Source: Aquila chrysaetos chrysaetos (Eukaryota; Chordata; Aves; Accipitriformes; Accipitridae). From it: a stretch of 64,000 nt of DNA. Location: NCBI RefSeq assembly GCF_900496995.4, contig NW_024470385.1, positions 124,001-188,000 on the forward strand, given 5' to 3'. Numbering within the stretch: position 1 is the stretch's first letter; every line of letters begins with the position of its first letter. This document shows, piece after piece, positions 12,901 through 21,254 of the stretch. The position numbers and the translations under genes were made by a program. The notes below the pieces were generated by a model. The model saw only the letters and a list, made by a program, of their open reading frames with translations. It searched no databases and had not been told where the DNA came from.

Positions 12901-15900
12901 ATACGACAGAAAAAGCAAACCGCTCCTTGTCCTCCTCATGCAAGGGTATCGAAAAGAAACAGTCTTTAATATCAAGGATGGCGCAAGGTTGCCCTTCTGG
13001 TATCATAGAGTTCATGGGCAACAGCGTTTGGACGGGACCCATTGGTTGAATTTTCTTGTTTACTTCACGTAGGTCATGGAGGAGGTGAAACCCTTCGCCC
13101 GTTCGTTTGGGTATTACAAAAACTGGGGTATTCCATGGGCTAGTGGAAGGCTCTATATGACCTTGTTGTAATTCGCGGTCGACTAGCTCAAGAAGAGCGT
13201 CCATTCGAGGCTTTGAGAGGGGCCGCTGCTCGACCCACACTGGGTCGGACGATTTCCATGTCAGTCTAATTGGTGGGAGTGGGTATGCAGCAGTGGCCCT
13301 TATGGTAAATTTATCACCCTGGCTTTTAATAGGGCTAGAGCGTCCCTTCCCAACAGAGGTGGGACTCCTGACATGACATATGGGAAGAGGATAATGGTTT
13401 CCTCCGGTCCTTTTTCAGTGTGAAGCGTGATTGCTACTAATTGAGCGCTTTTCTGAGCTCGGGTTAATCCCCCGACTCCACCCACCATGGGGGCATCTTC
13501 CAATTTCCAACGTGGGGGCCAGTTTGTCTCAGGGATAACTGTAACATCTGCTCCGGTATCGATCAAAAAGGGGACACTAATGGTGATGTCATTTAAGATA
13601 TCATAGAGGGAACAGATCCCCCACACCACTGGCGGGTTATCACACTTTACTGCCAGGGCCACCCTGGGGTCTCGCCCCCAGGGGGAGGTCCTTGCTGTCC
13701 CCGTGGTGGAAACAGGTTCGGCTGAATCGCCGGTTGAGCCACAAAGTTGGTCGCTTCTCAAGGGGGTAGCGGGTTTGGGAGTGCTTCGCCCCATCTGGGG
13801 TTGGCATAGGTGGGCCGCCTCACGTCCCAAGTGGGAGAGGGCTGTGCGCGGCCCGGGTGCCCCCTCCCCCTCCCGTTTCCCTGAGTTTTAGATCTACATT
13901 CTTTAGCAAAATGTCCTTTCTTTCCGCAGGCCCAACACGGTCCTCTGGGTCAGTTCTGGCGCGGGGAAAGCGCTGTTAGTGGGTCCCCCAACCGAGGGCA
14001 GTTTGTCACAACGTGGCCCGCCCGGCCACATTTAAAACATGCCATTACATCAGCTATTGCTGTACGGACAGCCACCTGAATCGGGGCTAGATGCTCTTCC
14101 TTTGCGACATGCTTAATCATGTCTGCAATACTTGACCCCACTGGCAGTGATCGTAGGATTTCTTTGGTTGCCGAATTGCACTGCTGACGTAAGCAATCTG
14201 CAACAACCGGGCCCTTCGCTTCCGAGGGCAGGGTCGAGGAGTCGACCGCTGCCTGGAGGCGATCCACAAATTGTGTAAAGCTCTCGCTTTCATTTTGTTT
14301 TATTGTGGACCATGGCGATGGCTTGACAATAACTCTAGAGGCTGTGCGAATAGCTTCTCTGGCTGCACGAGTAGTTGTCATTACTTCATGGGCCCGCAGG
14401 CCCTGGGCTTGCGCCTGGGGGGTAATCATTGTGGGGTCTGTGCCCATTAACCGCTGCAGGCTGGAGCCATGCAGTGGATGTTCCGCTCCAGTTACTTGGG
14501 CCAGTTGCCTCGCACACTTGTCCTCCCATTCTTGTTTAAAAACAATCATCCCTGCCCCATCAAAGATCAATCTGCAAGTTTGTTTTATGTCAAACGGGAG
14601 CATGTCGTCTCCCCCGAAGACACCATCTATGAGGTGGAGACCATGGCCGAATTAAGTCCTTTATCCGCATTTGCCTTAACGATCGTTTGTATATCCTTAG
14701 GGTTTATTGGGGAGTGGACCCTCTGTCCCCCTTCCGTCACCCGGACCGGGAATGCTAGTGCAGCCGATGGGGCCCAATCGGCGCATGCGATCTTTATTTT
14801 TCTCCAGTCCGTGAGGGGGATTTCTCCCCGCGGTTCCTCTTTAATTCGGATGGGAATATTTTGGCTCTTAACTTTGTTTATCTCCGTCTCTTCCTCCTCT
14901 AAGTTTGAATCGGTTGCGAGCCACTCGTCCCAGCCGGTGTCTGATCCAGAGTCGGAACTCGACTGACCGGCTATTTCCGGTTTCCAGTACCTCCCTTGCG
15001 GGCGGGCCGTTCCCTCCCTCTTGGCTCGCCCCTCCCTCTTGGTTCGGCCCGCCCTCTGCTCGGCGGGGTGTTTGCCCTGTGAGGGCATTTTTTCAGATGG
15101 CCGCTCTGACTGGCTTTCCGCCCTTCGCTCACGCTCCCCTCCCCTTCCCGGTCGCCCCCACCACATTCCTCCTTCCCGTTCTCCTCCCCTTGCCTTTTGT
15201 GTGCGCTTCTTAGTACTAGCGCTTCCTCCCTATTCCCGCCAAAGGCATCCTCGCCCCGCCGTCTGCCTTTCTGCTCGGCGCCATCTTGGGGCGCGTAAGG
15301 CGGTGGTCCGGCCCAGATTTCCCCAGACTCTGATTTCTCCGCGGCGCTTCTGCCCTCCTCGGTAGCCCACCCCAGAAGGATTTAGCTCGTTTCTGTCCCT
15401 CCGTAAGCGGGTCAGGGTTCGGGAGTTGAGGGGACGCATCGCCCTCTTGCAGATTTTTAGGCCCAGCAGAATCATCACCGTCTGGGGGGTGCAAAGTCTG
15501 CGTGGCTGCTCCGACTCCCAATTTTGGGGTGGTCTGCAAACAGTTCTTTGCCGCCCTCCAGGTGTCCTGTTCTTGTATGGCCTTCCGCAGGGCCTGTATG
15601 ACTTTCCCCCACGACTTAAGATTTTTTGCGGAACCCGAGGACATCGTCTCCTCGGCTAACGCTTTAGTGCATTTATCCCACACTTCGGGGTGGAGAATAT
15701 CCAGGGGCTGGTCAATGACCCCAATTTGCAAAAGCCTCGCAACTGCGAGAGTAAAATCTTTGGGTTTACAGTCAATACCCCACTGTGTATGTAATTGTGA
15801 TACGACCTTCACAAGGGCTTCCATCGTCCTTGTTGGTCCGGGAGCGTCCTCCCCGCCGGGCTGGTCCTGCCGCTCCGGCCGCCGTTCACCTGTCCAGGCG

Positions 15901-18900
15901 ATGAGCCCGGGTTTCGGCACCACTTGTTGCCTTTCGTTGGCGTGGCAACCTGGTTCAGGAACGGCACAGCGACCAGCCCCAGGCCGCTCGGGCCATCAGC
16001 TCACAGACACCAATGTGGTGGACGGCAAATGGCGTTTAGTTGTGAGTGACATGGCATTATATAGCTTGGGTTTATGATGTCACTTCCATCCGCTTACCTC
16101 ATAAACTAAGCGCTATGAGAGGGGCCCTATCTTTCCGTACAGCGTGACATCTTCCGGCCGCCAGACCCTGACTACCCACAGAGCTGCCACTTAGGCTTTG
16201 CCTTCGGGGAGGCCTCAGTCTGCTCTTGGTTACTTGTGCGTGGAAGGAGAGGAGAAGGCATGTTTGACATCCCCCTGGGGAGCGGGGGCTGCCTGTGTGC
16301 TCTAGGCTGGGGGTTGTAGCTAGCTGGCAGGGAGAGGACCACTGCTCCTGAGTGCAGACATGATGGTCGTGTGTAGGAGGTCTGGCTTTCTTATCATGCC
16401 AGTTCATTCCAAAGAAAGCGGAGCTGTTGCAACTCAAAGGCCGTGCACCTTTAGACCACCGTCTTGTGCCCACTGTTCTTTCTCTTGCAGCCTCAAGCCA
16501 GCCCCCGGCAGCCAGGCCCAGGATGTCTTCCAGCCTGACTGGCGTTGCTCCTGAGGATGTGCGGATCACGGCAATGGCTCAGCGAGTCAAGGAGGTGCTG
16601 CCTCATGTGCCTCTGGAGGTCATCAGGATAGACCTGGGTAAGCCTGGGATATTAGCAGGGGCGCAGGGTCACCTTCCATGCCAAGTTTCTGTGATACCCG
16701 AAAGCAGAAACCTTGTCCCTGCTGCACTGTGGAGCACAATGGCAGCAAGGATGCGAGTGTCCTGATGTAGCAGCCCCCTCTCTAACAGATCCTCTTTGTC
16801 CCTACAGCCCAAACCAACTGTGTGGATACCACCATTGCCAACTTGCTGGAGGGGAGAGTACTCTTCTTCCCTGAAAGTAAGGAGGCTGGTACTGACCTGC
16901 CTGCCCCGTCTACCTCCCAGGCTGCAGCTGCTTCTGGCATCCAGGGCTCCATAGCTGTGCCTTCTTCCAAGGTAATTCTGGTGGTTGTGTTGTCTCCTCT
17001 GGTCTGATGGCTCGCAGCCAGAGCGTGATGGCCTGTGTTCAGGACTAGCCATGGTGTCAGGGGAATGGAGCATTTTAAACTGGAGACCGAATTGGCATGC
17101 TGGGTCCTTGCAGAGCCACTAAGGAGGTCTCCTGGCTTTGTTTGACTGTCTCCTGATGGCTCTTATGCTTTCTGTTCCAGCCAGCTACAAAGCAATTTGC
17201 AAAGTCCCCTGTGGAGCGACACCTGTCCTTGCAGGAGCGGAAACAAGCGTTGTATGACTATGCCAGGAGGTGAGAGTCTACCCACATCTCCCCTTGTCAG
17301 AGTCCCAAACCCCCGTCCCCAGCAGTACCCGGATATGCCCCAAGCAAGGGTCAGCCCTTGCTTTGCCTTGTGTCCTCCCGTTCCTCTCCTCTGGCCCAAG
17401 ACAGTGGGGCTGAGGCGGTGAACCATGGCTGAAGGAGGGGAGGCAGATGTTTGTCTGCTTTGCCTGTCCCAAGCATGCAGCCCCTTCTCATCCCTGGGAA
17501 GCGCTCTGTCTCCTGAATTGCCACTGGGGCTCTGGTTTTGGGGACTAGGTGGGATAGAAGCTGTTTGCCAGAAACACAGTTGCCGAGGAATGGGACTTAG
17601 CAAAAAAAAAAAAAAATCATTTGGTTCTTTGGTGTAACGGATTTGACTGATAGAAGTCATTGCAGGACTACAGATTTCTTTGAAATTAGTATTGATGCTG
17701 TGGAACACTCATTTTAGAAAGAAGTTTGCTGTTTGGCGACAGGGACAGTGCAGTTAATCTTCTTTGGTGTAAGTGGAGGATTACAGAGAACAGGGTGATG
17801 TGCGGAAACGGACTCCACAATCAGTGAGATTGTAAAGTAGGTATGTTTATTCAGCGCTGGGCAGCACGGGGGGTAGTCCCACCAAAGTCGTGCGTGCCCA
17901 ACTCGGCAGTTCATTTCAAGTTTATACAGTCAAGTGTTACATATTCACAATACGCCTATACATATGCATGACCTGTCCCCGCTTCATATTAAAATTAGCT
18001 CCAAGAGGTCATTTCCATAGTCTCCTCTCAACTGCGCTTGCGCAGTGCCTCTTTATGGTGGTCATCTGGTGGTCGCAGAGATGAAGATAGATGACTCCTC
18101 TTCGTCACCGCTAGTAACCTTTTTTCTTGCGCAGGCTCGGTGGTTTCTTGGCATTCACCCAGGCCGCAAGACCAGTCTTGGCTGGCTCTTGGGGCCAGCT
18201 CCTGCTTCTGATCAGGAACTGTCTCTGCCTCATTGGCTGGTTCTTGGGACCAGCTCTTCTTATCAAGGACTGTCTCTATGTCAGCTAATTTCAACAACGG
18301 AAGCGCTAAACATCATCTTTCATCCCCCTTTATTATGTCTACTGAGATTCTTTTGACTCCCCTTGTCTCAAGGGAGTGAGTTTGACCTCTTTGCATGGTT
18401 TTGATGAGGCAAATATTGGAACAAGTGTCCAGTTCTGGTGTCTGGGTCTTTTTTTAGAAAAGAAACAGAAAATTCAGAATGAGTTTGGAGGGGAAGCTAA
18501 GTCTGAAAGGCTGTTTAGTCTGGCAGATAAAAGCAGAATACTAACTAGTGGTTAGAAGTTGTAGGCAGACAGACTTTACATAGGTAATGGGGTAGTTGTT
18601 TCTGAAAAGGAAGAGGATTAATCGGTGGAATAAGCTTCCAGCAGAAACGATGGCTTCTCAGTGCCTGGGTGTTTCCCGGTGAGCCTGGCTGACTCCTTAG
18701 AAGGTGCTGTAGAAGCTGCTAGAGACAATGGAGCGTTTGGCTCAGTCCAGAGTGACAAAGAGGCGTGCTTGCTGCAAGACTGGTCTCCGCTCTGTAGGGT
18801 CTCGCTGTGAAGGGGAGAACCCATCTGGTGTCACACTCCGGTGTTGCACTGAGCTTTGGTCCAGAGCACTCCAGGAGAGTCAGGAGAAGATCGTGGAGGC

Positions 18901-20709
18901 TCAGGGATCAGTTAAACCTTTGAGATTCTGTGGCTTTTTGACACCGCAGCAGCTTCTCCCTACTGCTGAAAGTAGGAGATGGCTGTGGTTGGAAGTTGAA
19001 GCTAGGCAAGTTCTAAGTGCCCATTTCTAAAGGGCTAGCCCTAGGTGACTCCAGGTAGCTCTTAATCACCAAGAATTTAATTTAAACAGGTCTGTTTTTC
19101 TGAAAGATCATTTCAGTTTAGAGGAATTACATCTCAGAGTAGTCCTATGGCATGGAGAACGTTAGACTGTCTTTGGAGCTGTCCCCCAGACCTTTTAACG
19201 TGAGCACAGAGATGGCTGAGGGCTCTTGCTGGATCCACTGGGCATGATCTGTTCAACAGCAAAGAAAAGAGGGTGGGAATCCTTTGCTGTGGATACCCCA
19301 CCTGACTTTATTGCTATTCTGCGTGCTGATCTTTTATGTCCCTTTTCTGAGGCTCTTCTGACTTCTGGCTATAGAGTAGTGATCTCTATACTTCTGTGAG
19401 AGGAAGGGATCCCATCAGGAGTTGGAAAGGCGATTGTGCTCCTCATCTTTCTTTACTCCAGAGAAGGGCCTTCCTTACTGTCCTAGACTCGAGAGGAGGT
19501 ACGTGTCCGTCTCAAGTTCTGAGTGACGGCAGCAACCCCTGTCACTCAGCCATTTCAAGTTCCGAAAAGGTTTGCAGCTCAAGGCTTGCTGAATGTTTTG
19601 CTTTCATATGACCCTCTGCCCAGGCTGCTGAAAGTGCTTGTGATTCAGTGAGGTGTGCCTGTTCTTGGGGGAGGATTTTGGTTTTTCAGCACGGTTCGTT
19701 CCCCAGCTAGCTGGCGTTTAATGGCAGCGCATGCAGGACGTGGCAGAAGCCGGGCGTTTGTCAGTTCAGGGTGGTGGTCACAGAGTCTGGTGGTCTTGCA
19801 GTGTCACCTCTCTGTTCTCTGTCTTTGGTCTGGCACCTTTTACTGCCTCTGTGACCTGGAGTGTGCACGTATCTCGTCCAAACTGAGGTGTAAGGCTTAG
19901 CTTCCGTGGTCCCGCACTCGGGGACTGTTACAGCTTCGTACCAGCAGTCCGCTCTGCTCCCATGTGTGCTTTTTAGCTTACCCAGGTGGAGCATTCTGGA
20001 CGCAGGCTGGTAACATGCCTGGAGTTGTTGGATGTTGAATGGCCGGGGCTCTGCTGGCAGGGCGGTTTGAGAGAACCGTCATGTCGGGAAACCTTGCCGG
20101 GGAAACGTCCATCCTGAAAGCTGGGCAGTGACCCCTTCGGGGCCCAGAGCTGCTGCTGGCGGTCCCCAGCAGGCTCCTGCGGCTCGGTCCGACTCGGCCC
20201 ACGCTTGGTTCGTGCTCTGTTGGACTTGTCCCCAGCAGTGACTTTAGTTAGCCTTCCGGCTTTCCCGCACCAGCGTCCGCTGCCTGCCGGGTTCACCGGA
20301 GTTTCCTTAGGCTCTAGGGGAGCTGGAAATGAAGACGGGGGTCCGATGCGAGTGAGCGCAGGGTGTGGGGGGCTCAGTTGCTGGCGCAGGGAGGGCCTCC
20401 AGCTGCGCACCTCGGGAGCGGCGGGGGGGGGCGAGGGTCACCTCAGCTGCCCGGCCCCCTCGCCCCTCCGGCCCCCTCGCCCCTCCGGCCCCGGCCCTTC
20501 GGGGTTCTCTCCTCTCTTCCCACCCGCTCCCCTCTCTGAGCGACGCTCAGGCGGAGCTTCCCGGTCGGGTTTCTGGGAGGGGCGGTCCCAAGCAGCGTCC
20601 TCCGTCGGCAGAGCCCCGGGGCTAGCTCCCGGCCCGGCCTGACGGCGCTTTCTCCCGCAGGAGGTTCGCCGAGAAGCACGGCGCGGCGCGGGCCGGCGAC
20701 AGCCCCTGA
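972..20709 (+). CDS. AUP1: AUP1, lipid-droplet/ER monotopic protein (complete, 12 coding exons)
   Basis: AUP1 sits on ER and lipid-droplet membranes and recruits the E2 UBE2G2 in ER-associated degradation. Coding exons: 972-1021, 1407-1544, 2092-2242, 3188-3375, 3463-3535, 6496-6569, 7471-7537, 8103-8208, 16491-16637, 16808-16971, 17181-17269, 20661-20709. They total 1296 nt (431 residues), with phase kept at every junction and GT-AG borders. Domains: N-terminal hydrophobic hairpin (about 24-50); acyltransferase-like region with [13 protein letters not shown] domain (about 300-342, [17 protein letters not shown]); C-terminal UBE2G2-binding helix (about 402-425, [15 protein letters not shown]). 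The family is about 410 residues in human. The exon 6 donor is AAG|GTACTA; the closer GTAAGG would break the frame. Intron 8 is about 0.34 kb without the antisense provirus inside it. Confidence 0.95.
1022..8102 (+). other. AUP1: AUP1 introns 1-7
   Basis: The introns over 300 bp are 1022-1406, 1545-2091, 2243-3187, 3536-6495, 6570-7470 and 7538-8102. Intron 5 (3.0 kb) is the largest and more AT-rich than the flanks. I see no second gene, RNA gene or clear transposon in it. Open frames in these stretches match nothing I recognise. Confidence 0.6.
8239..8244. repeat. Target-site duplication GAGCTG (left copy)
   Basis: Identical to 16181-16186 on the other side of the provirus. Six base pairs is the length made by alpharetroviral and many betaretroviral integrases. 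Confidence 0.93.
8245..8510 (-). repeat. Provirus 3' LTR (266 bp)
   Basis: The LTR starts TGTGGGTAG and ends GGCAACA on the minus strand (TG...CA). A TATATAA box lies near 8378-8384 and an AATAAA signal at 8355-8360, so R is very short. Relative to the 5' LTR it has 10 extra bases near 8442-8452. Confidence 0.95.
8511..8522 (-). promoter_or_regulatory. Polypurine tract
   Basis: On the minus strand, nine G then AAA directly abut the 3' LTR start. This is the standard plus-strand primer position. Confidence 0.88.
8756..10834 (-). CDS. env: Provirus envelope glycoprotein, open over 692 codons
   Basis: The ORF is uninterrupted, although the true start may be internal. A hydrophobic signal-like segment lies near residues 84-100 and the mature surface protein probably begins after it. 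SU carries CWLC (thiol-isomerase motif of gamma/type-D envelopes) and a run of five 7-residue repeats. The SU/TM junction reads HLSKR, a weak furin-type site without RXXR. TM has an Ala/Gly-rich fusion peptide, a heptad region, a CX6CC cysteine cluster beside the immunosuppressive-domain-like segment, and one membrane span near the C terminus. The alpharetroviral envelope plan (internal fusion peptide) does not fit. Confidence 0.92.
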   Translation of the reverse strand: MLQSEKMAKLSGVHLSLLNRTSRIKLMKTVSFCPQDHIIGRPRNPYTPVAREDDKSTSILSAPGSSTPAESKRWQHGPQKGGLRCLCMILILELVTVRQVGSEHHPHQPFKWSLLRFEDQQIIATQITPGAPSFSASLCQLVPRDRCWEYLGFYMCPSSNPGKGYYNSPNQYYCGYWGCETIAPAWIPGSGRDKYLKVRWGPYGCTPPQGFKGRGNCQYLFLNVTKPLEDSWLLGRVWGIRYTEPGTDKGGLILIKKEVAPNDPLPVGPNQALVNDAVLTIPNQGHVTKETNNQKTSTKNHITVPIATHTVPVATRTAPVATCTAPVATRTAPAATRATKIPYRNPLWKIMQASYQVLNKTNPNLTEHCWLCYGIESPFYEAAGVNDTPIRVNASNPTQCRWDTEKQGITLARVVGGGVCVGKVPKHKEQLCVNKIRDKTPAKWLIPANNTKWVCSTMGVTPCLSLEKFDGSSEYCVQVTIVPKIFYHSEDSVYDSHITPEHHLSKREPLTALTIATLMIIGGAGIGTGVASLVQQSKELGALRMAVDEDLDRTEQSISALEQSLRSLLEVVLQNRRGLDLMLLQQGGLCAALREECCVYADHTGIVRDTMAKLREGLEKRRREREAQQNWFTSLFNRSPWLTTLISTLIGPIAMIMIALIFGPCILNKLVSFVKSRLEKVNIMLIERRQLL
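9822..9930 (-). repeat. 21-bp tandem repeat inside env (VATRTAP units)
   Basis: Five imperfect 21-bp units encode (V/I/A)AT(R/C/H)(T/A)(A/V)(P/K) heptads in the middle of SU. Thr/Pro-rich spacing is comparable in position to the proline-rich hinge of gammaretroviral SU. Confidence 0.85.
10916..13312 (-). CDS. pol: Provirus polymerase: reverse transcriptase, RNase H, integrase
   Basis: The frame is open for about 798 codons from the shift site. Reverse transcriptase has [15 protein letters not shown] and the catalytic YMDD (12743-12754). RNase H has the acidic set in FTDASS, QLEAMA, TDSMF and [11 protein letters not shown]. Integrase has an HHCC zinc-binding region (HESLH...CPHC) and the D,D-35-E residues in [14 protein letters not shown] and [16 protein letters not shown] and LPQGM fit class II (alpha/beta) retroviruses. 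All motifs needed for activity that I can check by eye are present. Expression would depend on read-through from a broken gag. Confidence 0.92.
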   Translation of the reverse strand, partial: KFTIRATAAYPLPPIRLTWKSSDPVWVEQRPLSKPRMDALLELVDRELQQGHIEPSTSPWNTPVFVIPKRTGEGFHLLHDLREVNKKIQPMGPVQTLLPMNSMIPEGQPCAILDIKDCFFSIPLHEEDKERFAFSVVFPNSQRPNLRFQWKVLPQGMINSPTICQITVDRALAPVRRSDSTATIIQYMDDILIAAPTGSQVDQLVSTVSETLKTNGFEIAGAKVKRGPCVTFLGVGITASYVTAPQIKICRNIKTLHDMQQLVGSLQWLRNIVLIPPEIMAPLYDLLKGKNPWEQKTLTTAAMNSLDFIEQQASSSTLARWNPDVPLDLYVHFTEGGGVGALAQGPPEKAQPIQWIVRGKPSRAFSPGVECLGNLIMKGRKLALRHLGIEPAKIYLPFRKQLPTQSVAMSEHLAIALAGFDGEVRYATKPPWTQMLAIVNIDLPRKVMDRPQRGPTVFTDASSATSTAAAVWQSGREWHCIKMTDCALSVQQLEAMAVVLACGLFPMEHLNTVTDSMFVAKLCLAMSGPGVSTSTAALMLEEALFSRKGTISVIHVNSHDPIKGFFQTGNDKADAAAKGLWTLRDARQLHESLHIGAKALAKKCRISVTDAKHIVATCPHCQKAPLWSGGVNPRGLRASEVWQTDFTLCQLLKPRAWLAVTVDTYSGVIAATQHLRTDSKATIQHWLTVMAWLGVPNQIKTDNGPNFISKSVQAFALKWGITLTHGIPYNSTGQAIVERANQTLKSKLEVLAKTEGFANAIPPGDQPRLLATTLLALNQFPRGKSRMAPLKNIGPPKR
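13300..13878 (-). CDS. pro: Provirus protease (pro)
   Basis: This is an open frame reached by -1 shift from gag. It carries the aspartic protease signature [12 protein letters not shown] (near 13545-13570) and the C-terminal LLGRDAL motif. Retroviral proteases act as dimers to cleave Gag and Pol. About 100 residues precede the active site with no dUTPase motif, unlike typical betaretroviruses. Pro ends at a TAA (13302-13300) just after the pro-pol slippery site. No internal stop is seen. Confidence 0.88.
   Translation of the reverse strand, partial: KREGEGAPGPRTALSHLGREAAHLCQPQMGRSTPKPATPLRSDQLCGSTGDSAEPVSTTGTARTSPWGRDPRVALAVKCDNPPVVWGICSLYDILNDITISVPFLIDTGADVTVIPETNWPPRWKLEDAPMVGGVGGLTRAQKSAQLVAITLHTEKGPEETIILFPYVMSGVPPLLGRDALALLKARVINLP
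13306..13312 (-). promoter_or_regulatory. pro-pol -1 frameshift site AAATTTA
   Basis: The heptamer is in X XXY YYZ phase of the pro frame, four codons (counting the stop) from its end. Shifting -1 enters the long pol frame without a stop. The same heptamer is used for gag-pol in avian leukosis viruses. Confidence 0.85.
13758..15824 (-). pseudogene. gag: Provirus gag, disrupted (MA, CA, NC)
   Basis: The ATG is at 15824-15822. The first segment (to the stop at 15216) resembles alpharetroviral matrix. The frame must change between about 15228 and 15212 to continue in the open segment 15166-14627, and change back near 14650-14627 to reach the capsid segment ending at 13950. The capsid part shows the major homology region (around [12 protein letters not shown]). 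NC has one zinc knuckle ([14 protein letters not shown]) before an in-frame TGA at 13952-13950. A second knuckle ([14 protein letters not shown]) follows in the same frame, so the TGA looks like a point mutation, probably CGA to TGA. The frame then stays open to the TGA at 13758. Gag is therefore broken three times. Confidence 0.88.
13875..13881 (-). promoter_or_regulatory. gag-pro -1 frameshift site GGGAAAC
   Basis: The heptamer is in the correct X XXY YYZ phase of the gag frame, just after the second zinc knuckle. A -1 shift leads directly into the protease frame. The same heptamer serves gag-pro in known betaretroviruses. I did not fold the downstream RNA. Confidence 0.82.
15906..15922 (-). 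promoter_or_regulatory. Primer binding site, tRNA-Phe type
   Basis: Two bases inside the 5' LTR the minus strand reads TGGTGCCGAAACCCGGG, complementary to the 3' end of tRNA-Phe (which ends CCCGGGTTTCGGCACCA). Avian leukosis viruses use tRNA-Trp, so this is a distinct lineage marker. Confidence 0.9.
15925..16180 (-). repeat. Provirus 5' LTR (256 bp)
   Basis: Same TG...CA borders as the 3' LTR. The TATA box (TATATAA, minus strand) is at 16058-16064. The poly(A) signal is altered to ACTAAA here, although it is intact in the 3' LTR. Transcription from this LTR would run antisense to AUP1. Confidence 0.95.
16181..16186. repeat. Target-site duplication GAGCTG (right copy)
   Basis: Matches the copy abutting the 3' LTR at 8239-8244. 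The pair shows a single insertion event without later LTR-LTR recombination. Confidence 0.93.
17270..20660 (+). other. AUP1: AUP1 intron 11
   Basis: This 3.4 kb intron contains an A14 run near 17600, a probable solo LTR (17799 to about 18360) and a GC-rich 3' part (20160-20640) with CCGGCCCCCTCGCCCCT tandem units. No other exon is evident. Confidence 0.6.
17799..18360 (-). repeat. Probable solo LTR in AUP1 intron 11
   Basis: On the minus strand the segment ends AATAAA...TTTCCGCACA, which has the look of an LTR R-U5 end with its poly(A) signal at about 17847-17852. The other edge is not sharp and I found no convincing target duplication. It is unrelated in sequence to the complete provirus. 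A tandem duplication of about 57 bp lies inside it (18177-18233 and 18234-18290). Confidence 0.5.
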
Positions 20710-21254
20710 AGCGGGCGCGGCGGGGCGGGCCCGGAAGCGCCCGTGCCCTGCGCGGCCGGGCCGGGGCGCCCCCTGGCGGCGGAAATAAACGGCGGCAGCG
20801 TCTGGCGCGGCTCGGCTCTGCGGGCGCCGGGGGAGGGGCGGGGCCACCGGGGCGGAGGGGCGGGGCCACCGGGCGGGGGGGGCGGGGCACCGGGCGGGGG
20901 GCGGGGCCAGCCCGGCTCCGTGCGGGTCCGCACGCGCCGCGGCCGCCGCCCGCTCCCTCACCGCACGTAGGCGCCGCTTAAAGGGGCAACGCGGAGGGGC
21001 CGGCGCCTCCGCTGCCGGGCGAGCCCCGGCCGGCGGCCGCGCCCTCGGGGCGCCGCTGGCGACGAACCCTGCGGGCGTCCGGCCTCCGCCGGCGCTGCCG
21101 CCCGGGTGCGGACCCCGCGGGCCCCCGAGGACGGAGCCGGTGCCCTTTTAAGACGCGGGCTCCCGGTGCCGGTGGTTTTATTTACATGGGGGCTCGCGGG
21201 CGTCACGTGACTGGCAGAGCGGCGGGGGCTGAGCGCGGCTGCACCCGCGGGGCC
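20710..21254 (+). promoter_or_regulatory. Intergenic CpG island / promoter of the BNIP3-family gene
   Basis: This is a short AUP1 3' UTR followed by extremely GC-rich sequence with GGGGCGGGGC boxes (20830-20915, arranged as short tandem units). There is no TATA box. It lies directly upstream of the next gene on the same strand. Confidence 0.6.
20784..20789 (+). terminator. AUP1: AUP1 poly(A) signal AATAAA
   Basis: AATAAA lies 75 bp past the AUP1 stop codon, giving a very short 3' UTR. It is the first such signal after the stop. Confidence 0.75.

Larger units (their letters stand above)
8245..16180 (-). mobile_element. Full-length endogenous retrovirus (class II), antisense in AUP1 intron 8
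   Basis: The provirus is 7.94 kb and reads 5' LTR (15925-16180), PBS, gag, pro, pol, env, polypurine tract, 3' LTR (8245-8510). A perfect 6-bp target duplication GAGCTG flanks it at 8239-8244 and 16181-16186. The matrix region resembles alpharetroviruses. Gag, pro and pol lie in three frames joined by two -1 slippery sites, which is the betaretroviral plan. Env is of the gamma/type-D style. The LTRs differ at 10 of about 256 aligned positions plus one 10-bp gap. Gag carries two frameshifts and a stop, so the copy is defective as it stands. No dUTPase is visible before the protease. Confidence 0.96.

Noticed and set aside
13758-13952. Deliberate stop-codon read-through in gag
   Set aside because: Read-through between two zinc knuckles is not a known retroviral strategy, and the slippery sites already supply pro and pol. 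A CpG-type CGA to TGA mutation is simpler.
17601-17614. A-run as the tail of a retroposed gene
   Set aside because: No target duplication, and the upstream sequence is ordinary intron without gene similarity.
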